Below are positions 57,267 to 64,000 of a DNA stretch of 64,000 nt, in pieces (the stretch's first letter is position 1; each line of letters opens with the position of its first letter). The stretch spans positions 1 through 64,000 of the forward strand of contig CAJUBR010000005.1 of the NCBI GenBank assembly GCA_910584695.1. The letters run 5' to 3'. This stretch comes from an uncultured Lachnospiraceae bacterium. GTDB taxonomy: Bacteria; Bacillota; Clostridia; Lachnospirales; Lachnospiraceae. The notes beneath the pieces are model-generated. The model saw only the letters and a list, made by a program, of their open reading frames with translations, searched no databases and had not been told where the DNA came from. Position numbers and translations under genes: made by a program.

Positions 57267-57331
57267 GATCCTCGCGGCAGTCGCCAAATGGACATGCAAG
57301 CATACCCACTTGGTTCATTGCTTGCGGAAAT

Positions 57332-57378
57332 AAAGCTGTTGCTTTAACGATTTATAAATCGTGAAGCAGCAGCTTTTT
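57332..57378 (+). terminator. Main terminator of the atp operon
   Basis: AAAGCTGTTGCTTTAACGAT pairs with ATCGTGAAGCAGCAGCTTTT around a short loop, ending in TTTTT. With the preceding hairpin and an AT-rich stretch to 57490 it fills most of the 330-bp gap. Confidence 0.88.
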
Positions 57379-57491
57379 AGTTATAAAAAATCAAATTTAT
57401 TGTCATTTCACTGGAAAGATGAATCTATCATAAAGAAAACAAGAAAGTTGATAACTAAGTGTTAACACAAACCAAAAATAAAAAAATATGC

Positions 57492-57520
57492 TTGATTTAA
57501 AAAATGATAAATGATACAAT
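57492..57520 (+). promoter_or_regulatory. Promoter of the accessory block
   Basis: TTGATT, a 17-base spacer and TACAAT, about 40 bases before the start codon at 57562. Confidence 0.6.
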
Positions 57521-57561
57521 CGTCAAGTGCACACGACTTAAAAAAGAAAGGAAACTACAAA

Positions 57562-58158
57562 GTGTTAAAAAGTAAAAAAATTTTAGGTATATGTTTATCA
57601 ATGATGTTGTTTGGAATGATTGGAATTGGAGTGTTGGGTCAATCGAATAGTTCATGTGATGATGTGATTTATCTTAACAATGTAGGAGCGACTAAATGCT
57701 GGAAAGCAACTTGTGGTCATAAATCAAAGTCGTATACATATCCTGCCTATAAGACAAGTCGTCGTTATACAAAATATTATCATGGGGGTACATATTTGGA
57801 CCCGGGAGTATCAGAAACAGTTTCCATTTCAAAAACGGTTTCACAAAGTATGAATGTGTCAGCAGGAGTTGATGGAGAGGTTGCAAAAGCATCTGTGGGA
57901 TACACTGGTGGAAAAAGTGTTTCCTGCTCAAAGTCGCAAACATTGAAAAATGGAAAAAAATATAGAAGATATCCTCACTTAGGTGTTGAATTTGCAGATA
58001 GAAATAATAATGTTACAATTAAGAAGAGAACGTATGATCCCGCATGGCATTTGACAGCAACAAATAAATATTGTAAATTTTCTACAAAAGTAGAAAAACA
58101 GTCATGTAAAGTAAAAGTGGCTGTGGGATTATCATTATTAGACAATATCAAAAAATAA
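57562..58158 (+). CDS. Secreted protein of unknown family
   Basis: 198 residues from GTG 57562 (AAAGGAA upstream). Signal peptide (KKILGICLSMMLFGMIGIGV), then a Cys-containing N-terminal part (KCWKATCGHKSKSY) and a Ser/Thr-rich alternating stretch (SETVSISKTVSQSMNVSAGV ... SVGYTGGKSVSCSKSQTL). The alternation recalls beta-hairpin segments of secreted Firmicute proteins with pore-forming-toxin-like repeats, but I cannot assign a family. It is AT-rich and followed by its own terminator-like hairpin. Confidence 0.8.
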   Translation: MLKSKKILGICLSMMLFGMIGIGVLGQSNSSCDDVIYLNNVGATKCWKATCGHKSKSYTYPAYKTSRRYTKYYHGGTYLDPGVSETVSISKTVSQSMNVSAGVDGEVAKASVGYTGGKSVSCSKSQTLKNGKKYRRYPHLGVEFADRNNNVTIKKRTYDPAWHLTATNKYCKFSTKVEKQSCKVKVAVGLSLLDNIKK

Positions 58159-58173
58159 ATAACATGTATTTGC

Positions 58174-58204
58174 ACCTCCTACAGTATTATTGTGGGAGGT
58201 CTTT
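58174..58204 (+). terminator. Hairpin between the first two genes of the block
   Basis: ACCTCCTAC/GTGGGAGGT with one G-U pair, 9-base loop, followed by CTTTT. It probably reduces transcription into the downstream genes. Confidence 0.7.
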
Positions 58205-58219
58205 TAGGAGAATGAGAAT

Positions 58220-59080
58220 TTGAAAAAATCGTATGGTATAGCATTAGTGGTTTTAGCGACTATTATTGGAGTAGGAATGTTGTTTTTTAATAAGAATGAA
58301 AAAACAAGAGTACCGAAAGCGGGACTCTATTTTTTGCCGCAAAACAGTTTTTATGCGATAGTTCCTACAGAGGAGATGGATATCGCATTAGACTTTTATG
58401 AGGTGTCAAAAGATGTTTCTTTAGAAAGATATATTGATAAATGCAGTGGATTTATTTTGATGAGCAATATTGGAGAAGAGTATCCTGTAGGAGTATGTAA
58501 AGACAGCATTTGTGATGAGAATAAAAATATAAAACTTAATAATTGTATGACAGCTCGAAAGTATAAGGTGGATGTTTCGGTTACTCCAAATAGAAATATT
58601 AAAATAACAGGAGTTAAGTTTAAAGACCCAAAAGGGAGAACAACTTATCAAGATATAGGATGTATTGAATTTTATATTTCAACAGATTTACAGGGTGATT
58701 TATCAGTATCATCAAATAGGATAGATTGGGAATCTTTTGTACAACCAACATTTGATCATGCTGAGTTAATTGTTTCAAATGAAGAAAAACAGAATGTTAA
58801 AATTGTTAATTTATATTATGGTGATACGGGAATAGAGTCTAAGGGAGGTACCACATTTGAGGTAAAAGCAAAGGAAGATAGGACTATTATTGCAAACGTT
58901 AATTTGGGAAATGAAGAGAACGGTAAACCTATTATTTATTATTTGAAGCCTGTTATAAAAGGCATATGTAATAATAAAAGCAGAGAAATTGTATGTAGTA
59001 ATGTTTGCAGAGAGGCTTATTATGGTACATCAAAAGAAATTAGAGAATATTTATACAAAATAAGTAAAGAGAGCGAATAA
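58220..59080 (+). CDS. Membrane-anchored extracellular protein of unknown function
   Basis: 286 residues from TTG 58220 (TAGGAG upstream). One N-terminal helix (GIALVVLATIIGVGMLFF) with no cleavage site evident, then an extracellular part with four Cys in its second half (GICNNKSREIVCSNVCREAY). I do not recognise the family. It overlaps the CPBP protease gene by one base (ATGA type), so the two are translated together. Confidence 0.75.
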   Translation: MKKSYGIALVVLATIIGVGMLFFNKNEKTRVPKAGLYFLPQNSFYAIVPTEEMDIALDFYEVSKDVSLERYIDKCSGFILMSNIGEEYPVGVCKDSICDENKNIKLNNCMTARKYKVDVSVTPNRNIKITGVKFKDPKGRTTYQDIGCIEFYISTDLQGDLSVSSNRIDWESFVQPTFDHAELIVSNEEKQNVKIVNLYYGDTGIESKGGTTFEVKAKEDRTIIANVNLGNEENGKPIIYYLKPVIKGICNNKSREIVCSNVCREAYYGTSKEIREYLYKISKESE

Positions 59081-59991
59081 TGAAGAGATATGAAAAGATA
59101 TTGTTATGTAAACATCAATACATGCTGCTTATATTGGCTGGGTTACTTGCACTTATTGCGTCTATAGTTGAGTCAATAATGCCAGAGATGAATTTTTATG
59201 TATCATGTTATTTGAGTATAATTAATGTAATAATATGTTATGGTGTCATAAGTGTATTTTTTTTGAAAAAAAGAAATAAAGGTTTTTTTATTATGAAAAG
59301 CAAAGATATATTAAGTGCAAGTGCAATAGCATTGTGCGTAGCTTTGGTTTGCTATTTTTTTCAAAATATGATATTTAATTTATTATATGTTTTTTTTGAC
59401 TATATACCAGAAAAGTATAATTATTTAGTTGAGAATATTACGTATGAAAATAACTCTTATTCTTTAATCGGGAGAGTTGTTCTAATTTTTTCATTTGGTA
59501 TAATAATACCATTTTTTGAGGAGTTGTTTTTTAGGTTTGTAATGTTAGAAAATTACAACAATACATCAATTATTTTAAGATTTGTATTAGTGAACTTTTG
59601 TTTTGTATTACTGCACGATAATATAGATTTAATGATATTTGTGATTCCTTTAAGCGTAGTATGTTCTTTACTAATGCATAATAAAAGGTGCTTTGTATAT
59701 CCATTTATCGTACATTGTATTGTAAATATTGTAGGAATATTGGAAATACCGTTAGATGAAATTGCTTTTTCTCCCAAGTATGCGATTCAGTATAGTGAAA
59801 AAACAACGGCACTGACCAATGTGTTTTTTAATATAATAGTAGTTGCTTTTTTTACAACTTTGCTGTGTGCAATAATGGGGCAAAAAAAAGAAGATAGCAT
59901 TAATGAAGGAGTTTTAGTAAAAAATAGAGATAATTTGTCTTATTTTTTTTCAGTTGGAATATATTTTTTACTACAATATCTTGCCGGTTGA
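59080..59991 (+). CDS. CPBP intramembrane metalloprotease
   Basis: 303 residues, eight or so hydrophobic helices. The CPBP (CAAX/Abi) motifs are present: FFEELFFRFVM with the EE-x3-R set, FVLLHD with the first His, and the second His in FIVHCIVNI. In Firmicutes such proteases process peptides or give bacteriocin self-immunity. Beside a small secreted protein and an anchored protein, a maturation or immunity role is plausible but unproven. Confidence 0.88.
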   Translation: MKRYEKILLCKHQYMLLILAGLLALIASIVESIMPEMNFYVSCYLSIINVIICYGVISVFFLKKRNKGFFIMKSKDILSASAIALCVALVCYFFQNMIFNLLYVFFDYIPEKYNYLVENITYENNSYSLIGRVVLIFSFGIIIPFFEELFFRFVMLENYNNTSIILRFVLVNFCFVLLHDNIDLMIFVIPLSVVCSLLMHNKRCFVYPFIVHCIVNIVGILEIPLDEIAFSPKYAIQYSEKTTALTNVFFNIIVVAFFTTLLCAIMGQKKEDSINEGVLVKNRDNLSYFFSVGIYFLLQYLAG

Positions 59992-60003
59992 AAGGGGTAA
60001 TAA

Positions 60004-62088
60004 ATGTATAAGTCAATAATTATTAAAATTATGTTTTTGAGTTTATGTATATTTGTTGTAGGGTGTGAAAAAAAGAGTGAACTTAAGACAGATTGTGAAG
60101 AAAATAATTCCTACATAATAGAAGATTTATTGGAGTATTCTGTGGAGAGTGGGGATATTTATGTAGAAATGTTAGAAAATAACATTGTATACAATCATTC
60201 TGGACAGTCACTTATGATAGCTGATCAGAATGGACAGAATGCAAAAGAGTTATTAAATTTGGAAAATGAACAGTTTATTTGCGGAATTGGATATGACAAT
60301 CAAAATATATTAGTAATGACAGAAAAAGTTGGAGAAGATGATGATTCCTTTTATTTGACAGAAGTTAATTTTACAGGGGAACAGAAAGGGAAAGTGGAGG
60401 AGTTATCTGTTTTTCCTAAGAATATTGTAAAAGATAATAAGAATAGATGGATTGTATTGTCAGGAGAAGGTGATATTTACGTATATGACAACAGTAATAA
60501 ATCTGGGCAAAAAATAGAAAGAGAAGGATTCGTAGAAAGCATTTGTTTGGATGTAAATGGATATGTTCTGATTGTAGAAAACATAGATAATGTATATCAT
60601 ATTGTAAACTTAAAAGAAGATTTGCAGAGTGGGGAAGAAAAAATAGTATTAAACAACGTTGGATCGAAAGCAGAGTTATTTACAGGGCACGATGGAAAAC
60701 AATATTTTTCAGAAGATAATTATTTGTATAGTTTTGATTTGGATCGAAAAATAGTGCAGCCTGTTTTGCGTTGGGTCGATATCGGATTGGATTCTAGTGC
60801 AATTAAGAGAATTCGTGTTTCTAAAGAAGGATACATATATGTGGCTATGGAGAACGATGGACAGTGTGTGATTAAGAAGTTATCACCAGATAAAAAGCCG
60901 AACAAAAGTCAAAAGGAATTGGTGTTGGCATGTGTTGGCTTGAATTCTATACTTCAAGAACAAATACTTAAGTTTAATAATCAGTCAAATGAGTATAAAA
61001 TTTCTATTCGAGATTATGCTGAAGAAGAAAATCCTTATCAGGCTTTGAATATGGATATTGTTTCTGGAAAACAGTTTGATATGATCAGTCTGGAAGGACT
61101 GGATGTACAAAATTATATAAAAAAAGAATTATTAGCAGACCTATCCGGGTATATCAATAAAAACGATTATGTAAGTGCATGCATAGAGGCAATCAGTGTG
61201 GATGGTTGTATCTATCAGATATCGCCTTATTTTTCTATTCAAACGATTTTAGGTAAGACAAAGGATGTTGGAGAGAAACTGGGCTGGACTTCCGAGGAAA
61301 TGATAAAATTTCTTGAGGACAATCGAGGAACAAGAGGATTACTTTATTATGATGAAAGTGATCTTTTAGGAGTTTTCACTTGGTCTGGGTTAGAAGGTTA
61401 TCTGGAAGAAGATGAAAATGGGAAGCATTTTCAAAAAGAAGCTTTGGAAGATACGTTAGAATTTGTAAAAAATTATCAGGAATATGCTCTTAAAAATGAA
61501 GATAATATAGATATTCCTTCTAGTGATATGATTTATCAAGGGGAATTGTCATTGTTTAAGATAGGGATTTCTTCGGGGGAAGATTATAGAGTATATAAAA
61601 CAATGTTTCGTTCTGATATAACGGCGAAGGGCTATCCTATGGGTAATGCATCTGGTAATTATATGTATTTGGGAATGCCAATTGCTATCTGTTCAAAATC
61701 TAATCAAAAGGAGGCTTCATGGGAGTTTATTTCGTATCTATTGACAGATGAAATGCAATATCAATTAAAGGAATATGGATTTCCTGTGAAACGAAAAGTG
61801 CTTAATCAACTACATGATGAATGGTGTGGAAATGGGAAGAATGAAGATGAGAATTTGACGGTTACAATTGGAGGCACAGAGAAAAAAGTTCCCTATTTGA
61901 ATGAAAAAGATGTGGATGATTTGGAAACTATAATAGAATCATCCACAAAACTGCGTGTAGATTTACCAGAACTGGAAAAGATTGTGCGGGAAGAGTCACT
62001 ACTATATTTTCATGGACAGCAGGATTTGGAAAATACAAGTAAATATATTGAAAAGCGGGTTAATACATATTTAGAAGAAAGAAAATAA
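60004..62088 (+). CDS. Lipoprotein: propeller-like region plus ABC solute-binding domain
   Basis: 694 residues. Lipobox FVVGCEKK (Cys at residue 21). Residues 40-300 have a repetitive beta pattern (propeller-like), and residues 300-690 resemble family 1 extracellular solute-binding proteins (QILKFNNQSNEYKISIRDYA; WEFISYLLTDEMQYQLKEYG). No permease is nearby, so it may use another transporter or act only as a sensor. It ends the accessory block. Confidence 0.85.
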   Translation: MYKSIIIKIMFLSLCIFVVGCEKKSELKTDCEENNSYIIEDLLEYSVESGDIYVEMLENNIVYNHSGQSLMIADQNGQNAKELLNLENEQFICGIGYDNQNILVMTEKVGEDDDSFYLTEVNFTGEQKGKVEELSVFPKNIVKDNKNRWIVLSGEGDIYVYDNSNKSGQKIEREGFVESICLDVNGYVLIVENIDNVYHIVNLKEDLQSGEEKIVLNNVGSKAELFTGHDGKQYFSEDNYLYSFDLDRKIVQPVLRWVDIGLDSSAIKRIRVSKEGYIYVAMENDGQCVIKKLSPDKKPNKSQKELVLACVGLNSILQEQILKFNNQSNEYKISIRDYAEEENPYQALNMDIVSGKQFDMISLEGLDVQNYIKKELLADLSGYINKNDYVSACIEAISVDGCIYQISPYFSIQTILGKTKDVGEKLGWTSEEMIKFLEDNRGTRGLLYYDESDLLGVFTWSGLEGYLEEDENGKHFQKEALEDTLEFVKNYQEYALKNEDNIDIPSSDMIYQGELSLFKIGISSGEDYRVYKTMFRSDITAKGYPMGNASGNYMYLGMPIAICSKSNQKEASWEFISYLLTDEMQYQLKEYGFPVKRKVLNQLHDEWCGNGKNEDENLTVTIGGTEKKVPYLNEKDVDDLETIIESSTKLRVDLPELEKIVREESLLYFHGQQDLENTSKYIEKRVNTYLEERK

Positions 62089-62111
62089 TGCTGTGAGGGT
62101 CATATATCCCG

Positions 62112-62134
62112 TTGCCTGCAGCGGGGTTGTTGAC
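62112..62134 (+). repeat. Dispersed motif TTGC(C/T)TGCAGCGGGGTTGTTGAC
   Basis: 23 bases matching 37164-37186 with one difference. Here only the right half of the hairpin is kept (CCCG on the left). It immediately precedes the atpC remnant. Confidence 0.65.
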
Positions 62135-62151
62135 GATTTAAACGTCCTAAG

Positions 62152-62223
62152 GGATTTTGTTACGATTTTGACAGAGCGTGTGGAATGGTCGAATGAGATT
62201 GATGTAAATCGTGCAAAGGTAGC
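62152..62223 (+). pseudogene. Decayed fragment of atpC
   Basis: 72 bp that align without gaps to 57051-57122 in atpC, about 85 percent identical by eye. The translation keeps ERVEWSNEIDVNRAK but then meets a stop. It has no start and is not a gene. The rest of 62089-62342 holds only a leader-like AT-rich stretch before the response regulator. Confidence 0.85.
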
Positions 62224-62342
62224 CTAAAGTAAGAGCTTATGGTATACTTGTATTATGAGAATATGAAAATCAAAAAACAAGCATGTTTGCACTTCTTGGT
62301 ACTCGCAACGGTACTAAGATATCTTTAGAAAGAGGAAGATAA

Positions 62343-63029
62343 ATGAAGGGTCGGATCTTAATTATTGAGGATGATAGAGAAATTACCCGGCTGTTATCCG
62401 CATTTTTAGAGGAAAATGAATACGAAACCATATCCGCCATGGATGGACAGGAAGCAGCGGTAAAAATGAAAGAAGAAAATTATGATTTGGTTTTGATGGA
62501 TTTAATGTTGCCTTATAAAAGTGGGAAACATCTCCTTGAGGAGTTAAGAGAGTATTCTGTAAGTCCGGTTATTATCATATCGGCAAAATCTATGATGGAA
62601 ACCAGATTGGAGATGCTTCGTATTGGAGCAGATGATTATATTATAAAACCTTTTGACCTGAATGAAGTTTTGGTCCGGGTAGAGGTGGTGCTACGTAGAA
62701 GCGGGGCAGTAAATGAACAACAAAAGGAAGCCGTTTTGAAAAGCGGAGAGCTTTGCCTGTTTCCATTGGAACATCGGGTGATGTATCAGGATAAGGAAAT
62801 TGCGTTGACATTAAAGGAGCTTATGCTGCTTCAGCTTTTTTTGGAACATCCCAAAAAGACCTTTACAAAAGCAAATTTGTATGAGACAGTGTGGAAAGAT
62901 GTATACTATTACGAAGATAATACGATTAATGTTCATATGAGCAATCTGAGAAATAAGCTGAAAAAAGCTGCCGGGCAGGACTATATTGAAACTGTGTGGG
63001 GGATTGGATATCGGTTAAAGGGGGAATAG
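62343..63029 (+). CDS. OmpR-family response regulator
   Basis: 228 residues. Receiver domain with E9-D11, phospho-acceptor D53 (LVLMDLMLPYKSGK) and K in YIIKPFDLN; winged-helix DNA-binding domain at 130-228 (TLKELMLLQLFLEHPKKTFT ... HMSNLRNKLKK ... VWGIGYRLK). Ribosome site AGAGGAAG. It partners with the kinase that starts one base after its stop. Confidence 0.95.
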   Translation: MKGRILIIEDDREITRLLSAFLEENEYETISAMDGQEAAVKMKEENYDLVLMDLMLPYKSGKHLLEELREYSVSPVIIISAKSMMETRLEMLRIGADDYIIKPFDLNEVLVRVEVVLRRSGAVNEQQKEAVLKSGELCLFPLEHRVMYQDKEIALTLKELMLLQLFLEHPKKTFTKANLYETVWKDVYYYEDNTINVHMSNLRNKLKKAAGQDYIETVWGIGYRLKGE

Positions 63030-63030
63030 T

Positions 63031-63948
63031 ATGGGTTTGTTAATTGGAGGCAGTATCGGGCTTTTTTTTCTGTGCGTTTATCTGTTTTTATATTTATGGG
63101 CACTGAAAGGAGAGCTTCGCAATGTGAAAGCAGAACTTGGCAGCAGCAGGAAACAGTCCTATAATCGGCAGATAACAGTCTCTTTATTTGACAGGGATTT
63201 GTCAAACATGGTTGTTGAATTAAATGATAATCTGGATTATCAAAAGAGGCTGAAGCTGCAGGCAGAGCAGGCGGAGGAACAATTAAAAAAGTCTATATCG
63301 GATATTTCCCATGATTTACGGACGCCGCTGACTGTAATAAATGGGAACCTGCAAATGCTGTATAAGGAGGAAATATCAAAAAAAGGACAGGAATACCTTC
63401 AGATTTGTTTGGAAAAGTCGATGGATTTAAAAATGATGATTGATGATTTTTTTGAGCTTTCCGTATTGGAAAGTGACCACACTCCACTAGAGTTAAAGCA
63501 GGTGGATGTGACCGGTGTGCTGATGCAGTTTTTGGTGGACAACGAGGCAGTCATTCGTGCAAATGGGCTTACGCCGGAGATAAATATTCCTGAAAAAGCC
63601 GTATGGATATTGGCGAATGAACAGATGCTTGTCAGAATTTTTGGCAATCTCTTAAATAACGTGATTAAGTATGCAAAAGATACTTTTTTGACGGAGCTTG
63701 TGTGTATGGAGGATCATCGGTGTCGGATCACATTTGCAAATGCTTTGCAGGAATTATCAAAACCTAATGTGGAGCAGATTTTTGAACGAACATATCGCGG
63801 GGATCAGGCGAGACACGAGTCGGGTGCCGGACTTGGATTATATATCGTAAAGCTTCTTGCAGGTCGTCAGGGGGCTGAGGTACAGGCGAAACAGGAGAAC
63901 GAAATGCTTTTGTTGTCGCTGTTTTTTTCAATTTCTTCTAATGTTTAA
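63031..63948 (+). CDS. Sensor histidine kinase
   Basis: 305 residues. A single N-terminal membrane helix (residues 3-24) with no extracellular domain, phospho-acceptor H94 in DISHDLRTPLTVING, N-box NLLNNVIKYA and G-box GAGLGLYIVKLL. The near lack of a sensor domain is typical of kinases in BceS-like or other intramembrane-sensing groups, which often need a transporter as sensor; none follows in the remaining 52 bp, where I see no further feature. Confidence 0.94.
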   Translation: MGLLIGGSIGLFFLCVYLFLYLWALKGELRNVKAELGSSRKQSYNRQITVSLFDRDLSNMVVELNDNLDYQKRLKLQAEQAEEQLKKSISDISHDLRTPLTVINGNLQMLYKEEISKKGQEYLQICLEKSMDLKMMIDDFFELSVLESDHTPLELKQVDVTGVLMQFLVDNEAVIRANGLTPEINIPEKAVWILANEQMLVRIFGNLLNNVIKYAKDTFLTELVCMEDHRCRITFANALQELSKPNVEQIFERTYRGDQARHESGAGLGLYIVKLLAGRQGAEVQAKQENEMLLLSLFFSISSNV

Positions 63949-64000
63949 GAATTTCTTTATAATTCCCTTTTATAATAATAAGTAACAATATTGTCAAGGG

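Overview
The window reads as chromosomal DNA of a low-GC, strictly fermentative Firmicute, most likely a gut Lachnospiraceae (Clostridia). The grounds are AT-rich codon use with strong AGGAGG-type ribosome sites, frequent TTG/GTG starts, an oxygen-sensitive pyruvate formate-lyase, a Na+-type F1Fo ATP synthase, Agr-type peptide signalling, a clostridial Tad pilus locus with DUF5702 and FHA proteins, MecA, and secreted proteins built from Ig-like, transglutaminase and BspA-type repeats. This assignment comes from family recognition only; there is no rRNA or tRNA in the window to confirm it.

Layout. 1-3938: end of an ABC exporter, then an Agr quorum-sensing operon in the order HTH regulator, response regulator, histidine kinase, AgrD, AgrB. 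4.5-13.8 kb: a Tad (type IVb) pilus operon, tadV-tadZ-tadA-tadB-tadC-flp followed by three pseudopilin-like or exported proteins and an FHA protein. 14.0-19.0 kb: housekeeping genes (flavodoxin/SCP2 protein, dnaX, ybaB, recR, phosphofructokinase). 19.2-22.4 kb: a small conserved protein and a large exported protein with a C39-like tail. 22.5-26.2 kb, minus strand: a ferredoxin and a pyruvate formate-lyase operon in which the enzyme is split. The large subunit has the Cys-Cys active site but ends before the glycyl-radical domain, which sits on a separate 80-residue protein; a third small protein lies between them, followed by the activase.

26.5-31.4 kb is the most unusual part. A secreted transglutaminase-type protein with an AT-rich C-terminal tip looks like a polymorphic toxin. 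It is followed by a candidate immunity gene and by cassette remnants, each starting with a copy of the same pre-toxin sequence. Several genes here carry single-base frameshifts. 31.5-35.4 kb: an ABC/FtsX efflux pair with an HTH regulator. 35.6-37.1 kb: a response regulator fused directly to a truncated histidine kinase. 37.2-40.5 kb: a GGDEF protein separated from its N-terminal part by a poly-T frameshift.

40.8-49.6 kb: DUF1858 protein, a surface transglutaminase/LRR protein, mecA, a candidate structured ncRNA, a CwlD-like amidase, a secreted papain-family protease, Sua5/TsaC and rpiB. 49.6-57.2 kb: the complete atp operon (Z, I, B, E, F, H, A, G, D, C). 57.5-62.1 kb: an AT-rich accessory block (secreted protein, anchored protein, CPBP protease, lipoprotein) bounded on its far side by a decayed copy of part of atpC. 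62.3-63.9 kb: an OmpR/EnvZ-type two-component pair. No CRISPR array, transposase, integrase, tRNA or rRNA was seen.
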